DNA of 64,000 bases. Source: Cylindrotheca closterium. Lineage: Eukaryota; Bacillariophyta; Bacillariophyceae; Bacillariales; Bacillariaceae. The position numbers and the translations under genes are program-made. The stretch is taken from positions 25,926 through 89,925 of the forward strand of contig CAKOGP040000158.1 in assembly GCA_933822405.4 (NCBI GenBank), written 5' to 3'. Under the pieces are notes generated by a model. It saw nothing but the letters and a program-made list of their open reading frames with translations, was not told the DNA's origin and did not search any database. Positions 29,512 through 38,983 of this stretch are shown in pieces (within the stretch, counting starts at the first letter, position 1; every line of letters starts with the position of its first letter).

Positions 29512-32500
29512 ATGAAGACAGTCCATTCTTCACGGTCACACACCAAACCTTGCTTGAAGAAAGGTCCCCAAGCCAACAAAAGAAAGTACAACAAGGGGCA
29601 TGCAGCATCCTTATCTGTGAAAAAGAAGAGGACCAGCACCATGGAAGAACCTAAAAGAAAGAAACCGGAGAGTGTTGACCTTTGCAGGGAATATGATATT
29701 CTCCAGCCCAAGCTACAGCTATTCCAAGAGGCGACCCCAGAGGAGCTGTTGGCCTCCCTGATTGCATCTACAGGCCTCACTTTTGCAAGGGAAACAAAAA
29801 GCCACAACCGATCCACTGCAGTATACATTTTCTTTTTCAGCAATTCATTTGGTGTCCCACCACACGAACTGTTCAACAACAAGCTGAATGGATACTTTAT
29901 AAAAAAGAGTGGAAAAACTTTCTGTGGTTTCTCTCTGGAACCAGTTAACAAACAGGATCTTGAACCTCACATTGGGAAAATGCAACAATATAACCTGGCT
30001 TTGTCAGAAGAGCGTCTTCGTGTTGTGACAAATGTGCTTTCTGATTCCCCCTCACCACAGCCAAAATCAATTGCAACATTGTCTAGGGATGCTTGGGACA
30101 TGCTGATCAGTAGTTCCACAATCTACCACTGTTTGCGGTATGCCCTTGATTGCATCAACACCAGGACAAGTATTCCATTTAGAACATCATTCAAATTTGG
30201 TATTCAAATGACAGAAGATTGCCACTCTATTGATCAATACCGCAACAGGGCAATTAATTTGATTTTGGTACTATCCAAATCTGTTGGAACTGACGATCAT
30301 ATCTTGGATCAAGAGCTATCAAAGATGCTTCAGGATCAGAAGTCGTCCCCTAAGCAGTTTGCAACACTTGTGGACCAACTTGGCCAAGATCTTCAAGTTC
30401 AGGAAGTGGATCTGCTGGCCTCCCATTACAAAGTCCTCCAGGATTTTGTCGCCACTTTCAAAGAGAATGTTACAGGACGGACTTTATCAAAAATGGCACT
30501 CACCCATGGTGGCAAAGAAAAGGGGAAGTACTTTGATCTATGGCTGCCTGTCCTTGCTGTTGGCTTCTACACCACAGTGATATTTCCAAGGAATGGGAAA
30601 GCAATCTCCCAACTCAAACTTGACCTTAAAGATATTATTTGCCCTGGGTCCAGCAAGAAACCTAAAGCAAAACCAAAACCAAATGGTCACAGTTCCAAAG
30701 ATTCAAAAAAAGGGCCACCATCTGGAGGGAAACCTAAACAATCAAACAAACCATTAACATCAAAAGATCTATCCTCAGGAGTTACCAAACCCCAATCTGC
30801 TGCACAATCTGAACCAAAATCTGACAGGACCTTGGAATCAGAGTCAGATTCATGCTCTTCATCTTCATCAGAGGACCAAAGTACTGGGGTGTTGGAGGAG
30901 GATGCTGAATTTGAGAATCAAGTGCCATTTGATGTTCAATACCGTGTTCCAACAGGTGATGAGTGGAAAGACTATAAAACAAAGTTTCATATGGAATGCT
31001 GGCTGCATATCCAGAACCCATACTTCAACATAAAGTTGGATCTTTCAATGCAAGAAACCTATTGCACATCAAAATTTTCTAAATACAGGCATGGAAGACG
31101 GGTCAAGTGTGGGACCACAAATTATAATCCCACATCAGCAACTGCCACAAAAGGGTTTTTCTTAATTCCCGAATATGCACCAGTCACAATATCTGGAGAG
31201 ATCCAGGTATCTCAAGCAATGTCCAGGGTTTGGAGATCCATGGCCTCTATTCCCTCTTGGAATCCATTGTTTCCCACCAATGACCCCTCATTGCCTAATG
31301 TGGATCTATCACTTCTGATTAATGGTGCTATCTTCATGCACAGACAGAAATCCAAGAACTACAACCAAAAACGTTCCACAGAAGCCCTTCAAATTCCATT
31401 TGGACTAGTCAATCGTATGCGTCAATGGTGCGGATTTGAACTCCTGGAGTCATGCAGGGAGCTTAATTGTAAACAGAAGACAATGTTTATAACAGACCTT
31501 GGATGCTTATGTGAAAACATATTTGCTCATATGCAAAGGTTCCAGGAAATGGCAGGGAAAAAACCACTCTGTCCAAATCTTAACCGGGATCAGAGATATG
31601 CTGCCAACTTTCGTAAGAAGCTTAGACTACCGAGGGAATCTAAAATGGGGAAGGAGGCAGCCTTTGTCACCTTCCAACCTATTGGGCCAAATTTGATGCC
31701 ACACAACCATGATCACACAGACAGATTGAATCCTAGTGAAGAAGGGTATCATGAGACTGGATGCCATTCACAAGTTGTGACATCAAATGGCATTGACATG
31801 TATCTGTTTCAGGTCATCATTGCCAGTCGCAATTGGATATCAATAGATTGTAAAAATGGGATCCATCTTTACAATCCAGTGGTATGGGATGATGATGAAG
31901 ATGATGAGGATGATCCAATTGAAGCATGCAATGAAAATGTTGGAGATCAACATGGTCATGGTTATAGTGATGCAGACAGAGAATACAGTGAAGGAGACGA
32001 GGTGGATACAGATCAAGATGATGGAGATCAAGAAGAAGTGGAGACTGATGAATACACTGGAGAAGATGAGCAGGAAGGACCAATGGAGGAATATTGTTCA
32101 CTTGGAGATCAATTCCAAGCATACTCTAAGCAATGTTTGGAGGGGGGTCTAGCACTTCATCAATGCCATGAGAAGGATGGTGATCTCATAAATTTTTGCT
32201 GCCCATATGTTCCTGTTGATCTGCTGGTCCCTCTGGTGCAACTCTACCATTCTGAAGTCTATCATGGTCACTTTGAAGACAAAAGGACAGCAGTACAGCC
32301 CTACTCCAGCACATCCCTTGGGAGAAGAAAGACTGCATTCCCACATGCAGAATATTTAATGTGCGGACCTGGAAACCTGCACAAGCATGAGATCAACCTG
32401 ATGAATGCAATTAGGGCTGCACTTGGCTCCAGATTGGTTGGGGATTCCTGGTACATTGACTGTGGATGCATATGGACAGTGAATGGGATGTACCATCAGC

Positions 32501-33003
32501 CATCCCACATTAATCACAGGAAGGCGCTGAAGCCAGGGCATCAGGCTTTCATTGGACACATGGGTCTGACTCCAGAAGGTTCATTGCTAAGGCTTGGCTT
32601 CCTGTCCAAAGAGGCAACAGACCACATTGGCCAGGGGACTAATGTTCCATCCAAAGTTCAAGTTGTAGAGGGTGTCCTGTTCCTGCATATCCCATTTGGT
32701 TCTCTTCTACTTATAGATGCTCGTCAGTTTCATGGGGGACACTATGGATCCGACAATCAAAAGAGATTCCATTGCATACTCTCGAACTTCCAATGGGTTG
32801 AGAACAACGATGCTGACGAGCTGTGTCTACTTTCCCAGAGACTTGAATCCGGAAACATCAAAGCACCAAAAACAGGCCTTGATGATATAGAGCATGAAAT
32901 GAAAGAGTGTGTCGAAGCACAAAACCAGTCAAGGAAGGATTACATTGCTGCTTATCTGCTTGCCAGGAGTCAGCATAGGTCTGATGATGGCACTGTCATC
33001 TAA
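29512..33003 (+). CDS. transposon-borne 1163-aa protein, possible C-terminal DSBH (2OG-oxygenase-like) domain
   Basis: Single uninterrupted ORF. The N-terminal ~40 residues are strongly basic (nuclear-localisation-like). Residues 50-390 are a probable helical domain without a family I recognise. A Lys/Ser/Pro and acidic linker follows (380-465), then a second globular region, an acidic Asp/Glu-rich insert (about 790-865) and a C-terminal domain (900-1110). That last part has GHMGLTPEGSLLRLGF (H1016), a hydrophobic strand FLHIPFGSLLLIDA, QFHGGHYG (H1074 and H1077) and KRFHCIL (R1085). The order strand, His-Gly-Gly, then Arg before a strand resembles the distal half of 2OG-Fe(II) dioxygenases. 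The first ligand pair HxD is not evident (H-M-G instead), so activity is uncertain. Confidence 0.7.
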   Translation: MKTVHSSRSHTKPCLKKGPQANKRKYNKGHAASLSVKKKRTSTMEEPKRKKPESVDLCREYDILQPKLQLFQEATPEELLASLIASTGLTFARETKSHNRSTAVYIFFFSNSFGVPPHELFNNKLNGYFIKKSGKTFCGFSLEPVNKQDLEPHIGKMQQYNLALSEERLRVVTNVLSDSPSPQPKSIATLSRDAWDMLISSSTIYHCLRYALDCINTRTSIPFRTSFKFGIQMTEDCHSIDQYRNRAINLILVLSKSVGTDDHILDQELSKMLQDQKSSPKQFATLVDQLGQDLQVQEVDLLASHYKVLQDFVATFKENVTGRTLSKMALTHGGKEKGKYFDLWLPVLAVGFYTTVIFPRNGKAISQLKLDLKDIICPGSSKKPKAKPKPNGHSSKDSKKGPPSGGKPKQSNKPLTSKDLSSGVTKPQSAAQSEPKSDRTLESESDSCSSSSSEDQSTGVLEEDAEFENQVPFDVQYRVPTGDEWKDYKTKFHMECWLHIQNPYFNIKLDLSMQETYCTSKFSKYRHGRRVKCGTTNYNPTSATATKGFFLIPEYAPVTISGEIQVSQAMSRVWRSMASIPSWNPLFPTNDPSLPNVDLSLLINGAIFMHRQKSKNYNQKRSTEALQIPFGLVNRMRQWCGFELLESCRELNCKQKTMFITDLGCLCENIFAHMQRFQEMAGKKPLCPNLNRDQRYAANFRKKLRLPRESKMGKEAAFVTFQPIGPNLMPHNHDHTDRLNPSEEGYHETGCHSQVVTSNGIDMYLFQVIIASRNWISIDCKNGIHLYNPVVWDDDEDDEDDPIEACNENVGDQHGHGYSDADREYSEGDEVDTDQDDGDQEEVETDEYTGEDEQEGPMEEYCSLGDQFQAYSKQCLEGGLALHQCHEKDGDLINFCCPYVPVDLLVPLVQLYHSEVYHGHFEDKRTAVQPYSSTSLGRRKTAFPHAEYLMCGPGNLHKHEINLMNAIRAALGSRLVGDSWYIDCGCIWTVNGMYHQPSHINHRKALKPGHQAFIGHMGLTPEGSLLRLGFLSKEATDHIGQGTNVPSKVQVVEGVLFLHIPFGSLLLIDARQFHGGHYGSDNQKRFHCILSNFQWVENNDADELCLLSQRLESGNIKAPKTGLDDIEHEMKECVEAQNQSRKDYIAAYLLARSQHRSDDGTVI

Positions 33004-33103
33004 ATTAAATATTGGAATATTGGTAACATATAGATACTGATAACTACCCAAAATCTAAACTAAATTTTGATACCAACATATTATAAAGATATTAATGGCT
33101 ATC

Positions 33104-36100
33104 CTACATAGCACTCTCACGTCTTGCTCTTCCCCGACCATAGTCAGGAGATGTTTGGCTCATAACTTTCAGGAAGCTAGGAGATTCCAGAAACAGTCCT
33201 GGCCAGTCATCTATCGCTGTCCAAATTATATCAAAACTGGTGGGGGAAGTTAAATTGCCTTTTCGGGTGAAAGCATTACCCTGAAGATGGGCACCGAGGT
33301 CAACACAATAGATGCGATGGTCAATGATATCCAATGGGAAGGATTGGAAGACTGCCTGATGAAAGCAGCTGCTACCCATGGAAACTACCTCTTGCTCCAT
33401 CTTCCAGTGTGAAAAGAGTAAGGAATGGTTGTCACGGGCTGTGCAAGTTGGATCTCTCTGTGAGCCAACTTGCAAAAGGCATCTCATGGTTCCCAATGAT
33501 GGCTCCAGGCCACATGGGGAACTGCCACTAGCCTCTTTGTCACTAGCCTCTTTGTCAAACCAGATGGCACCTAGACGGCATGGGCTCCCAATGTCCTCTG
33601 ACGATCCTGCAAGAGATGGCGACTCCCTGACTTGGGCATGAACATAGTCATTCCATGCACCACCCTGTCTGTAGTTGTCATGTGCTCTGCATACCTCATC
33701 AAAAATTTTGGCCTCAGTGTAGATGGGAATTAGCCTTGGCCTGTTTTCAAATTTCTTCATAAACCAATCAACTGCTGCTGCTGATAGAGGTGGAGTGGCT
33801 ACAGCCTGAGTTTTGGAACCCAAAAGTTTGGTAAACATCCCAGTCTTTGTGCAAAGAGTGAACTTCTCAGAGGAGGATGGAATCCAGTCACCCAAGCAGG
33901 AAGCTTGGCACTCTAAAATCTTTTTGTTTGGAGACTGAAAGAAGCTGGAGACATGGCCGAGGAGTGAAGCTTCATACACCCGGTCACATATCTGTTTGCA
34001 GTGAATGATGGCAGACCGGTTTTGTGCTGTAAGACTAGGTAGCTTTGCCCAAATCTTTAGATTCCTTTCACCAGTGGAGGAGTTGAATCCATCAGATGAA
34101 CCAAACCTAATGAGATCCTCCAGGAAGTGTGACAATTCCACAAATTTCCTAATCTTCCATCCCTTGGTCCCTTCCCCCCGATTAACCCCATGAACCAGTA
34201 CTCTTAACATCATTGATAGAGAAAAGGAATAAAGTTCACAGATTCTGCTGGCTTCTGAGTTGTTTTGGGCACCCAGATGTGGTGGGTTTTTTAAAAAGGA
34301 ATGGAATGTTAAGATGCTTTCCACAAGGTAGGTGAACTCTGGCATTGTAAGGGCAATGGACCTTTGACTCCCCGGGATATTTCTTGGATTGTTGGCCACA
34401 GAAGGTTTCCATAACTTGTTTACTCTGTCAGCTGAGGGATGCCATGGCTTGCAATTATCTTTCATATTGTGAAGATTACAATCTATAAGAGTTGGGGTAT
34501 AGTCAATATCAGGCAGCCTTCCATTCTTGTGAGGCTCTGCATGTTCCTTCCAAACAGGCTTGATCCTTTCTTTGAGTACCCTACGTAGAATTCTTTGATG
34601 ATGTGAAGGTAATAGTGGATCCAAATCCTTGTGGACATAGGTCAATCCTACAAAATCTAAGTATTCTTTGATTTGGACCCACTCAAGTGTCTCAGAAGTC
34701 TCTGGTTCATCAGGGTAGTTGCCACTGTCTTCTTCTGTATTGATATCATGTTCCTCCCCATCTCCATCATCATCAGAATCACTGTCTGGAGAATCAGCAT
34801 ACTCAAGTGTGGTTTCAGTAACAACAGGTGGAGGTGTTGTAGGATGGGTTGTGCTTGCCCCACTGATGATGTTCTTGCTCATAGAACGTGCCTGTCGTCT
34901 CCTTCTTTCAGCATCAAATTTGGGGTCAAACCTTTCCTTCAAGAGTCCCTGTCCTACCTCTGTTTGAAGTATAATAGAGAGCAGAAAGAATTGACCAAGA
35001 CGTTCTGATGAACTCAAATTGGTTAGTTTGGTATATCCTTGCCTGAAGGTGACTCTGGGGTAGTTCTCCCTCTCCCTGCTCCTGTTTTTATTGATCCCAA
35101 AAAGAGACTGAACATAACAGTCAATCTTAGTCAATGATGATTCTGTCATGGGGCCAAAGAGAACCTCTAGTATCATTGGAATGAGGCCCTCCTCAATTGT
35201 GTGCATGGGATCAGTGCTGGTTGCCTCCAGTATGCCATTCTCTGTGGGACCAAAATCAATTCCATTGAAGGCATTGAGAAGGCTGTGGCATCCTAGGACT
35301 TTGTGCAGTATGAGATCACAGATCAGCATACGTCTTTGTTTGGTCCGGACAAGAAGGGTTCTATCCTTCTTTGCTGCATGGCTATCAACATATTTTCGCC
35401 AGCCTTCAAAATTAGGGGACTCTGGGATAACATTTTGAAATTGAGATGCCTGGGCAACAAAGGAATAGTATTGACGACCATAGGATGGGCCAAGAGACCC
35501 CTGAGAGAGTTTGTCCACAAATTGTGCAATGAGAGGAATGCATTTGTGTAGTGGCTTATCCGCTTCTACAGCAGGGCAGAGACATCTGCGAGACATTCTA
35601 GGGGATGTTTCAGATTGATCTGCAACCCTTTGGGCTAGCATATCATTGCTCAGATTGTCACCAATCATTGATGCTAGTGGGGGTATGATGCGGAAGGAAC
35701 CACAAAAGGCACCACGTCTGAATAACATTTGGGGTCTATGGGTTTGGAGAGTCTTCAGAGGTTCTAGAAGAAGAGAAAGACAGTGGTGGTAGTCTCTCAA
35801 TGCCAGGCTACGCTTGTTTGTGGTGGTGGTTGGAGAGTGTTGGTGCTTGAGCCATTTTAGACTTGGGACATATCCAAGCAAGATCCAGTTCTCTGCGATT
35901 TCTCTGGAGCCCTGGCTGAGATTAGCAGAGGTAACTGCAAATGGTTCAAGTCCATTCTTCTCTATCCTGTCAATGCCAGTCTTGTCCATGTATGCCACAA
36001 GTGGATGAAGAAGATAATCACCACTATCCAAGTCAAGCTTGTACATTTCCAGGGCCTTCTTGTACCATTCGCCAGAGACAAAGTCAGGGATGGTGGGTGG

Positions 36101-37177
36101 TTCCTCCAGGGCCCCATCCATGGTATTGATAAATGGGGACACATCCTTGTCTTGAGGTGTCCTGATGCTGAGGTTACCATAATCAGCAAAAACATTGCTC
36201 ATAAGATGATCCTGAAGCCGTGCCTGAAAATCAAATCTATGGATCCTTGTCCTCAGACCAGATTCAAGATTCACATCAAGAACAGTGGGGGGGGATGCTC
36301 CAACAGTTTTCTCTATGCGTTTGAGAAGTGATTCCCTCTTTGTAATGTAAGGACTTCCAAGATGGAACCCAGCATATGTCCAATTTGCTTCTTGAAGAAT
36401 CCCAATAATCCTGTCTGGAAGGTAGAGGGGAGATCCAGCTTGGTAGCATTCGAAATGGATTTTGGCTAAGACTTTGTCTGCAGGAAGGAATTGGTTTGAA
36501 AATTGCCTTTGCTGTTCTTCCATTGGAAAGTTGTACACCTTACCGATTTCCGAGTTTAATTTGCAACCCATAATGGTGGTAGTGGTGGTCCTAGGATAGT
36601 CTTTCCTATTGGATGCATTCGGCAGGGGCAAGGGTGCATGCACTGCAAGGCTGCTGTTTTCCAAAGGTGGGCAAGTTGAGTTGCATTCAATGAGAAGGTT
36701 TGGTGGGAATGGTTGTCCAAGGTGGAGCCTCTCCATTTCTCCAGCAAAGTCAGTAAGTTCTGGATCAAAGTTGACATCATCCACATCTCTAGCTGCTATT
36801 GGTGGGGGGGGTTCTGGAACAGGAACAGGGGAACGAACACTGCGCCTTCGTTTGGAACTCCTGCAAGCTGCTGCAGCCAGGGAGGAGGACCACTTTCTCT
36901 TCTCCCTAGTATGGGGAGCTTCCTGCAGTGAAGATTTTGGCTCATCAGATTGGAACTCGATTTCTGAGGGCAGTACTGGGGGATTGTAAACTTGTTGGCA
37001 AACATATTCCGAGGGGTTGATGGGGTTCTGATTGAGCTGCTGCCTCTGCTGCCTCCTGCCATTATGTCTATCAATTGCACCTGGACACCAACTGGAATTG
37101 TTTTGATGCTGGATAAGAGCATTCACTCTGCGGAATTCATCACCACAGTCCTTACATTGGTAGGGGTTGGAGGTCAT
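33104..37177 (-). CDS. transposon-borne 1357-aa C2HC zinc-finger protein, probable transposase
   Basis: Single ORF. The N-terminus has a zinc finger (residues 6-33, CKDCGDEF..ALIQHQ..WC; C2HC pattern). A disordered Pro/Ser-rich region (40-190) with basic runs follows, then a large domain. Around 398 lies AYMDKTGIDRIEKNGLEPF, followed by ENWILLGYVPSL. This D-K-T ... LGY(V/I)P arrangement is what I recall from Plavaka-type and similar giant transposases, where the Asp belongs to the catalytic core. Later segments include ATSTDPMHTIEEGLIPMIL (a second candidate acidic cluster, H-T-x-E-E), an acidic stretch (about 780-810) and a Trp-rich C-terminus. The reading is inferred from size, finger and position in the element; I cannot verify the DDE/D triad. 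Confidence 0.7.
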   Translation of the reverse strand: MTSNPYQCKDCGDEFRRVNALIQHQNNSSWCPGAIDRHNGRRQQRQQLNQNPINPSEYVCQQVYNPPVLPSEIEFQSDEPKSSLQEAPHTREKRKWSSSLAAAACRSSKRRRSVRSPVPVPEPPPPIAARDVDDVNFDPELTDFAGEMERLHLGQPFPPNLLIECNSTCPPLENSSLAVHAPLPLPNASNRKDYPRTTTTTIMGCKLNSEIGKVYNFPMEEQQRQFSNQFLPADKVLAKIHFECYQAGSPLYLPDRIIGILQEANWTYAGFHLGSPYITKRESLLKRIEKTVGASPPTVLDVNLESGLRTRIHRFDFQARLQDHLMSNVFADYGNLSIRTPQDKDVSPFINTMDGALEEPPTIPDFVSGEWYKKALEMYKLDLDSGDYLLHPLVAYMDKTGIDRIEKNGLEPFAVTSANLSQGSREIAENWILLGYVPSLKWLKHQHSPTTTTNKRSLALRDYHHCLSLLLEPLKTLQTHRPQMLFRRGAFCGSFRIIPPLASMIGDNLSNDMLAQRVADQSETSPRMSRRCLCPAVEADKPLHKCIPLIAQFVDKLSQGSLGPSYGRQYYSFVAQASQFQNVIPESPNFEGWRKYVDSHAAKKDRTLLVRTKQRRMLICDLILHKVLGCHSLLNAFNGIDFGPTENGILEATSTDPMHTIEEGLIPMILEVLFGPMTESSLTKIDCYVQSLFGINKNRSRERENYPRVTFRQGYTKLTNLSSSERLGQFFLLSIILQTEVGQGLLKERFDPKFDAERRRRQARSMSKNIISGASTTHPTTPPPVVTETTLEYADSPDSDSDDDGDGEEHDINTEEDSGNYPDEPETSETLEWVQIKEYLDFVGLTYVHKDLDPLLPSHHQRILRRVLKERIKPVWKEHAEPHKNGRLPDIDYTPTLIDCNLHNMKDNCKPWHPSADRVNKLWKPSVANNPRNIPGSQRSIALTMPEFTYLVESILTFHSFLKNPPHLGAQNNSEASRICELYSFSLSMMLRVLVHGVNRGEGTKGWKIRKFVELSHFLEDLIRFGSSDGFNSSTGERNLKIWAKLPSLTAQNRSAIIHCKQICDRVYEASLLGHVSSFFQSPNKKILECQASCLGDWIPSSSEKFTLCTKTGMFTKLLGSKTQAVATPPLSAAAVDWFMKKFENRPRLIPIYTEAKIFDEVCRAHDNYRQGGAWNDYVHAQVRESPSLAGSSEDIGSPCRLGAIWFDKEASDKEASGSSPCGLEPSLGTMRCLLQVGSQRDPTCTARDNHSLLFSHWKMEQEVVSMGSSCFHQAVFQSFPLDIIDHRIYCVDLGAHLQGNAFTRKGNLTSPTSFDIIWTAIDDWPGLFLESPSFLKVMSQTSPDYGRGRARRESAM

Positions 37178-37386
37178 ATTGAGTGTGAGAGAAGTGGAGA
37201 ATAAAGATAGAAAAGCAATAAAAATAAATTTGGAAAAGAAATGCCTGAAGTGTGTTGTCGAAATAGGTGGCAGTCATTCAGTGTCATAATGCCTCAAATA
37301 AAATGTACGAAATTAGTTTTAGTTGACAGCAGGAGCCTTTACTTTATATTATAATGTCATTTATTGCAAAACATTATTGCAGGGGG

Positions 37387-37630
37387 GGAGTGTAAAGTAT
37401 AGTTCTGAAAAAACAATGAATGAAAACATGAAACATATTGCAGAAAAAAAGTAGCAAATATAAACATGGAAATGCCCAGAATAAAATGTTGGGTATTAAT
37501 TCGATTTACGGGTGCCAGTAAAAATGTCAATTTTACACACAATTATTGACAATACTTATTTCAAAAAAGGAGTGCGGAATATTGCCCTAAGAAAACAAAG
37601 GATGGAAACATGGAAAATATTGTAAAACAG
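37387..37630. repeat. right subterminal repeats of the transposon
   Basis: Two diverged copies of a ~60-nt unit, beginning GGAGTG at 37387 and 37569, share AAAACAA.GAATGGAAACATG.AAATATTG in approximate form. No coding content is seen between the finger protein start and the right terminal repeat (37178-37698). Confidence 0.55.
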
Positions 37631-37698
37631 AATTGTCATTTATTTCAATATAAATTTGCAGAAATTGAGTGGCCAAATGTCCAATCCTGGAATTTTCT

Positions 37699-37706
37699 GG
37701 TCCCTG
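37699..37706 (-). repeat. right terminal inverted repeat GGTCCCTG
   Basis: Exact inverse of the left end. Confidence 0.88.
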
Positions 37707-37708
37707 AT
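37707..37708. repeat. target-site duplication AT (right copy)
   Basis: Second copy of the host dinucleotide, in the Ala-Cys codon pair of the interrupted exon. Confidence 0.85.
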
Positions 37709-37974
37709 GCATCCACTATATCGGACAGTAGAAAGCCTTGAAGCCTTCCTGGGGTGGAAAGACACAGCTCATGACATTCCGTGGCACTCTTCGGCTCCAA
37801 TGTTTCGCACAAATCATAACCTTGGCCGCCATGATTATTACTACTATAACCTAGCAGTACTGGTACGCAAAACCCTTCACCAAGATATTCGGTTCCCGGA
37901 GGGGCTTCGGGGGCTGCACTCCTTGCGAGAGAAACAGTGCTAGCCAGCAACAACGCAAATACTAGAAACTTCAT
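37709..37974 (-). pseudogene. 5' part of transposon-split gene, signal peptide of secreted Cys-rich protein
   Basis: Begins MKFLVFALLLASTVSLARSA, a classical signal peptide with probable cleavage before APEA. It continues Cys-rich (FCVPVLLGY, YDLCETLEP, ATECHELCLSTPG) to ..SDIVDA, where the transposon starts. Reading through the element gives a stop after about 20 foreign residues. The downstream half is at 26545-26330. The spacing C-x-x-C in CHELC resembles PAN/apple or EGF-like extracellular modules, but I would not assign a family. The whole gene is a recently broken host gene, not an old pseudogene, since no other lesion is seen. Confidence 0.85.
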
Positions 37975-38983
37975 CTCTTACAATGGTTTTCAAAGCAACG
38001 AGTCAAAATTGTAGTATGCGAGAATTCGATTGCCATTATTCTGCAATACATGATGGTGCGTCAGAAAACTCCGCTCTCGACAGGTTCTTGCTACCACAAG
38101 CTACCTGGTACCAGCTATTGTTCGAGAGGCCTTGGCGACTTCGTATCAGATAGCTTCACATTTAAATGAAGAAGGTGGAAGCAAGGCGTTGTTCCACTTT
38201 CTTGTAACTATTCCTACGTACTGAAGTCCATTTGTCAACGTCAAATGAATCACTGTGTTCAATAATTAGTGAGGACTCAAACGCCTTCCTTCTGAATGAT
38301 TGAATATCCAAGATTTTATGTAATCGATGCCAACATATAAGAAGCGGCGTAATCAAAATAAGGTGGAGTGCGTAGTTGCATCTGCTATGTGCCATGCAGG
38401 TTCGTACCGGTAGACACGTGTCGTTGAACGTAGACGTACACGTGTACGGTGTACATACTACCTGGTACGCACTGCTCATTTTTCTTGGTGAAAAACGCGA
38501 TTAAGTCAGTCAGTCAGTCGCCTGCCACAATGACCATCACATGATTGGGGGAGTTTGGTTTGGGAATGGTGTTGGGGAACGTTTCTCTCTCACTCCCTTT
38601 TCATGCGACTTCATACTGATATATGTGATACACATCACACCATGTATGCCGGTATCTTTTATGGATACCGGTATCCATAAAATGGGGTGATCAACATACT
38701 GTACAGTTAGCAGTATAGTTAAAAGCATGAAATATTATTTTAAAAATAAAATCATAAAAAAATTATGATACTAGTAGGACTACACCACTGATACCATTCG
38801 TGTAGTACAGGTAGTAAGAAATTCGTAGCCGAGGGAAGTAACCACCACCCACGTACTAGCAATCGGTTCTTGAAATTGGGCAGTCAGTCCAGTGATATTA
38901 TTGATTGACTGCCTTGAAATTGTTGTTTGTTTGTTTGTTTGTTTGTTCCATCATCCTATCATCCCAATGTTTCATTTCCACAC
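37975..38983. other. intergenic, promoter of the disrupted gene and 3' flank of the PRXL2-like gene
   Basis: No gene seen; a 105-aa minus-strand ORF here lacks support. It contains TACCGGTA at 38405-38412 and 38666-38673, the second inside the longer palindrome GGATACCGGTATCC, and a short (TTTG)n run near 38925-38946. Confidence 0.6.

Larger units (their letters stand above)
26548..37706. mobile_element. 11,159-bp DNA transposon with 8-bp TIRs, inserted in an exon
   Basis: The ends are CAGGGACC and its inverse GGTCCCTG, flanked by a 2-bp AT duplication. Excision in silico fuses host codons as Val-Asp-Ala-Cys-Ala-Ser in one open frame, which fixes both boundaries to the base. Inside, from left, are AT-rich subterminal DNA, a small multi-exon minus-strand gene, a possible short gene, a 1163-aa plus-strand protein, a convergent 1357-aa C2HC-finger protein and a repeated right subterminal region. 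Long intact ORFs suggest a young insertion. The class is not certain. The large finger protein recalls Plavaka/CMC or KDZ elements, and a 2-bp duplication is known for some CMC (Mirage-type) elements. Confidence 0.9.

Noticed and set aside
26548..37706. Retrovirus-like or LTR reading of the large element
   Set aside because: No LTRs, gag or reverse transcriptase; the ends are short inverted repeats with a 2-bp duplication, typical of a cut-and-paste DNA element.
38162..38479. 105-aa minus-strand ORF
   Set aside because: It has no recognisable domain and lies in the presumed promoter area of the split gene; composition is like non-coding DNA.
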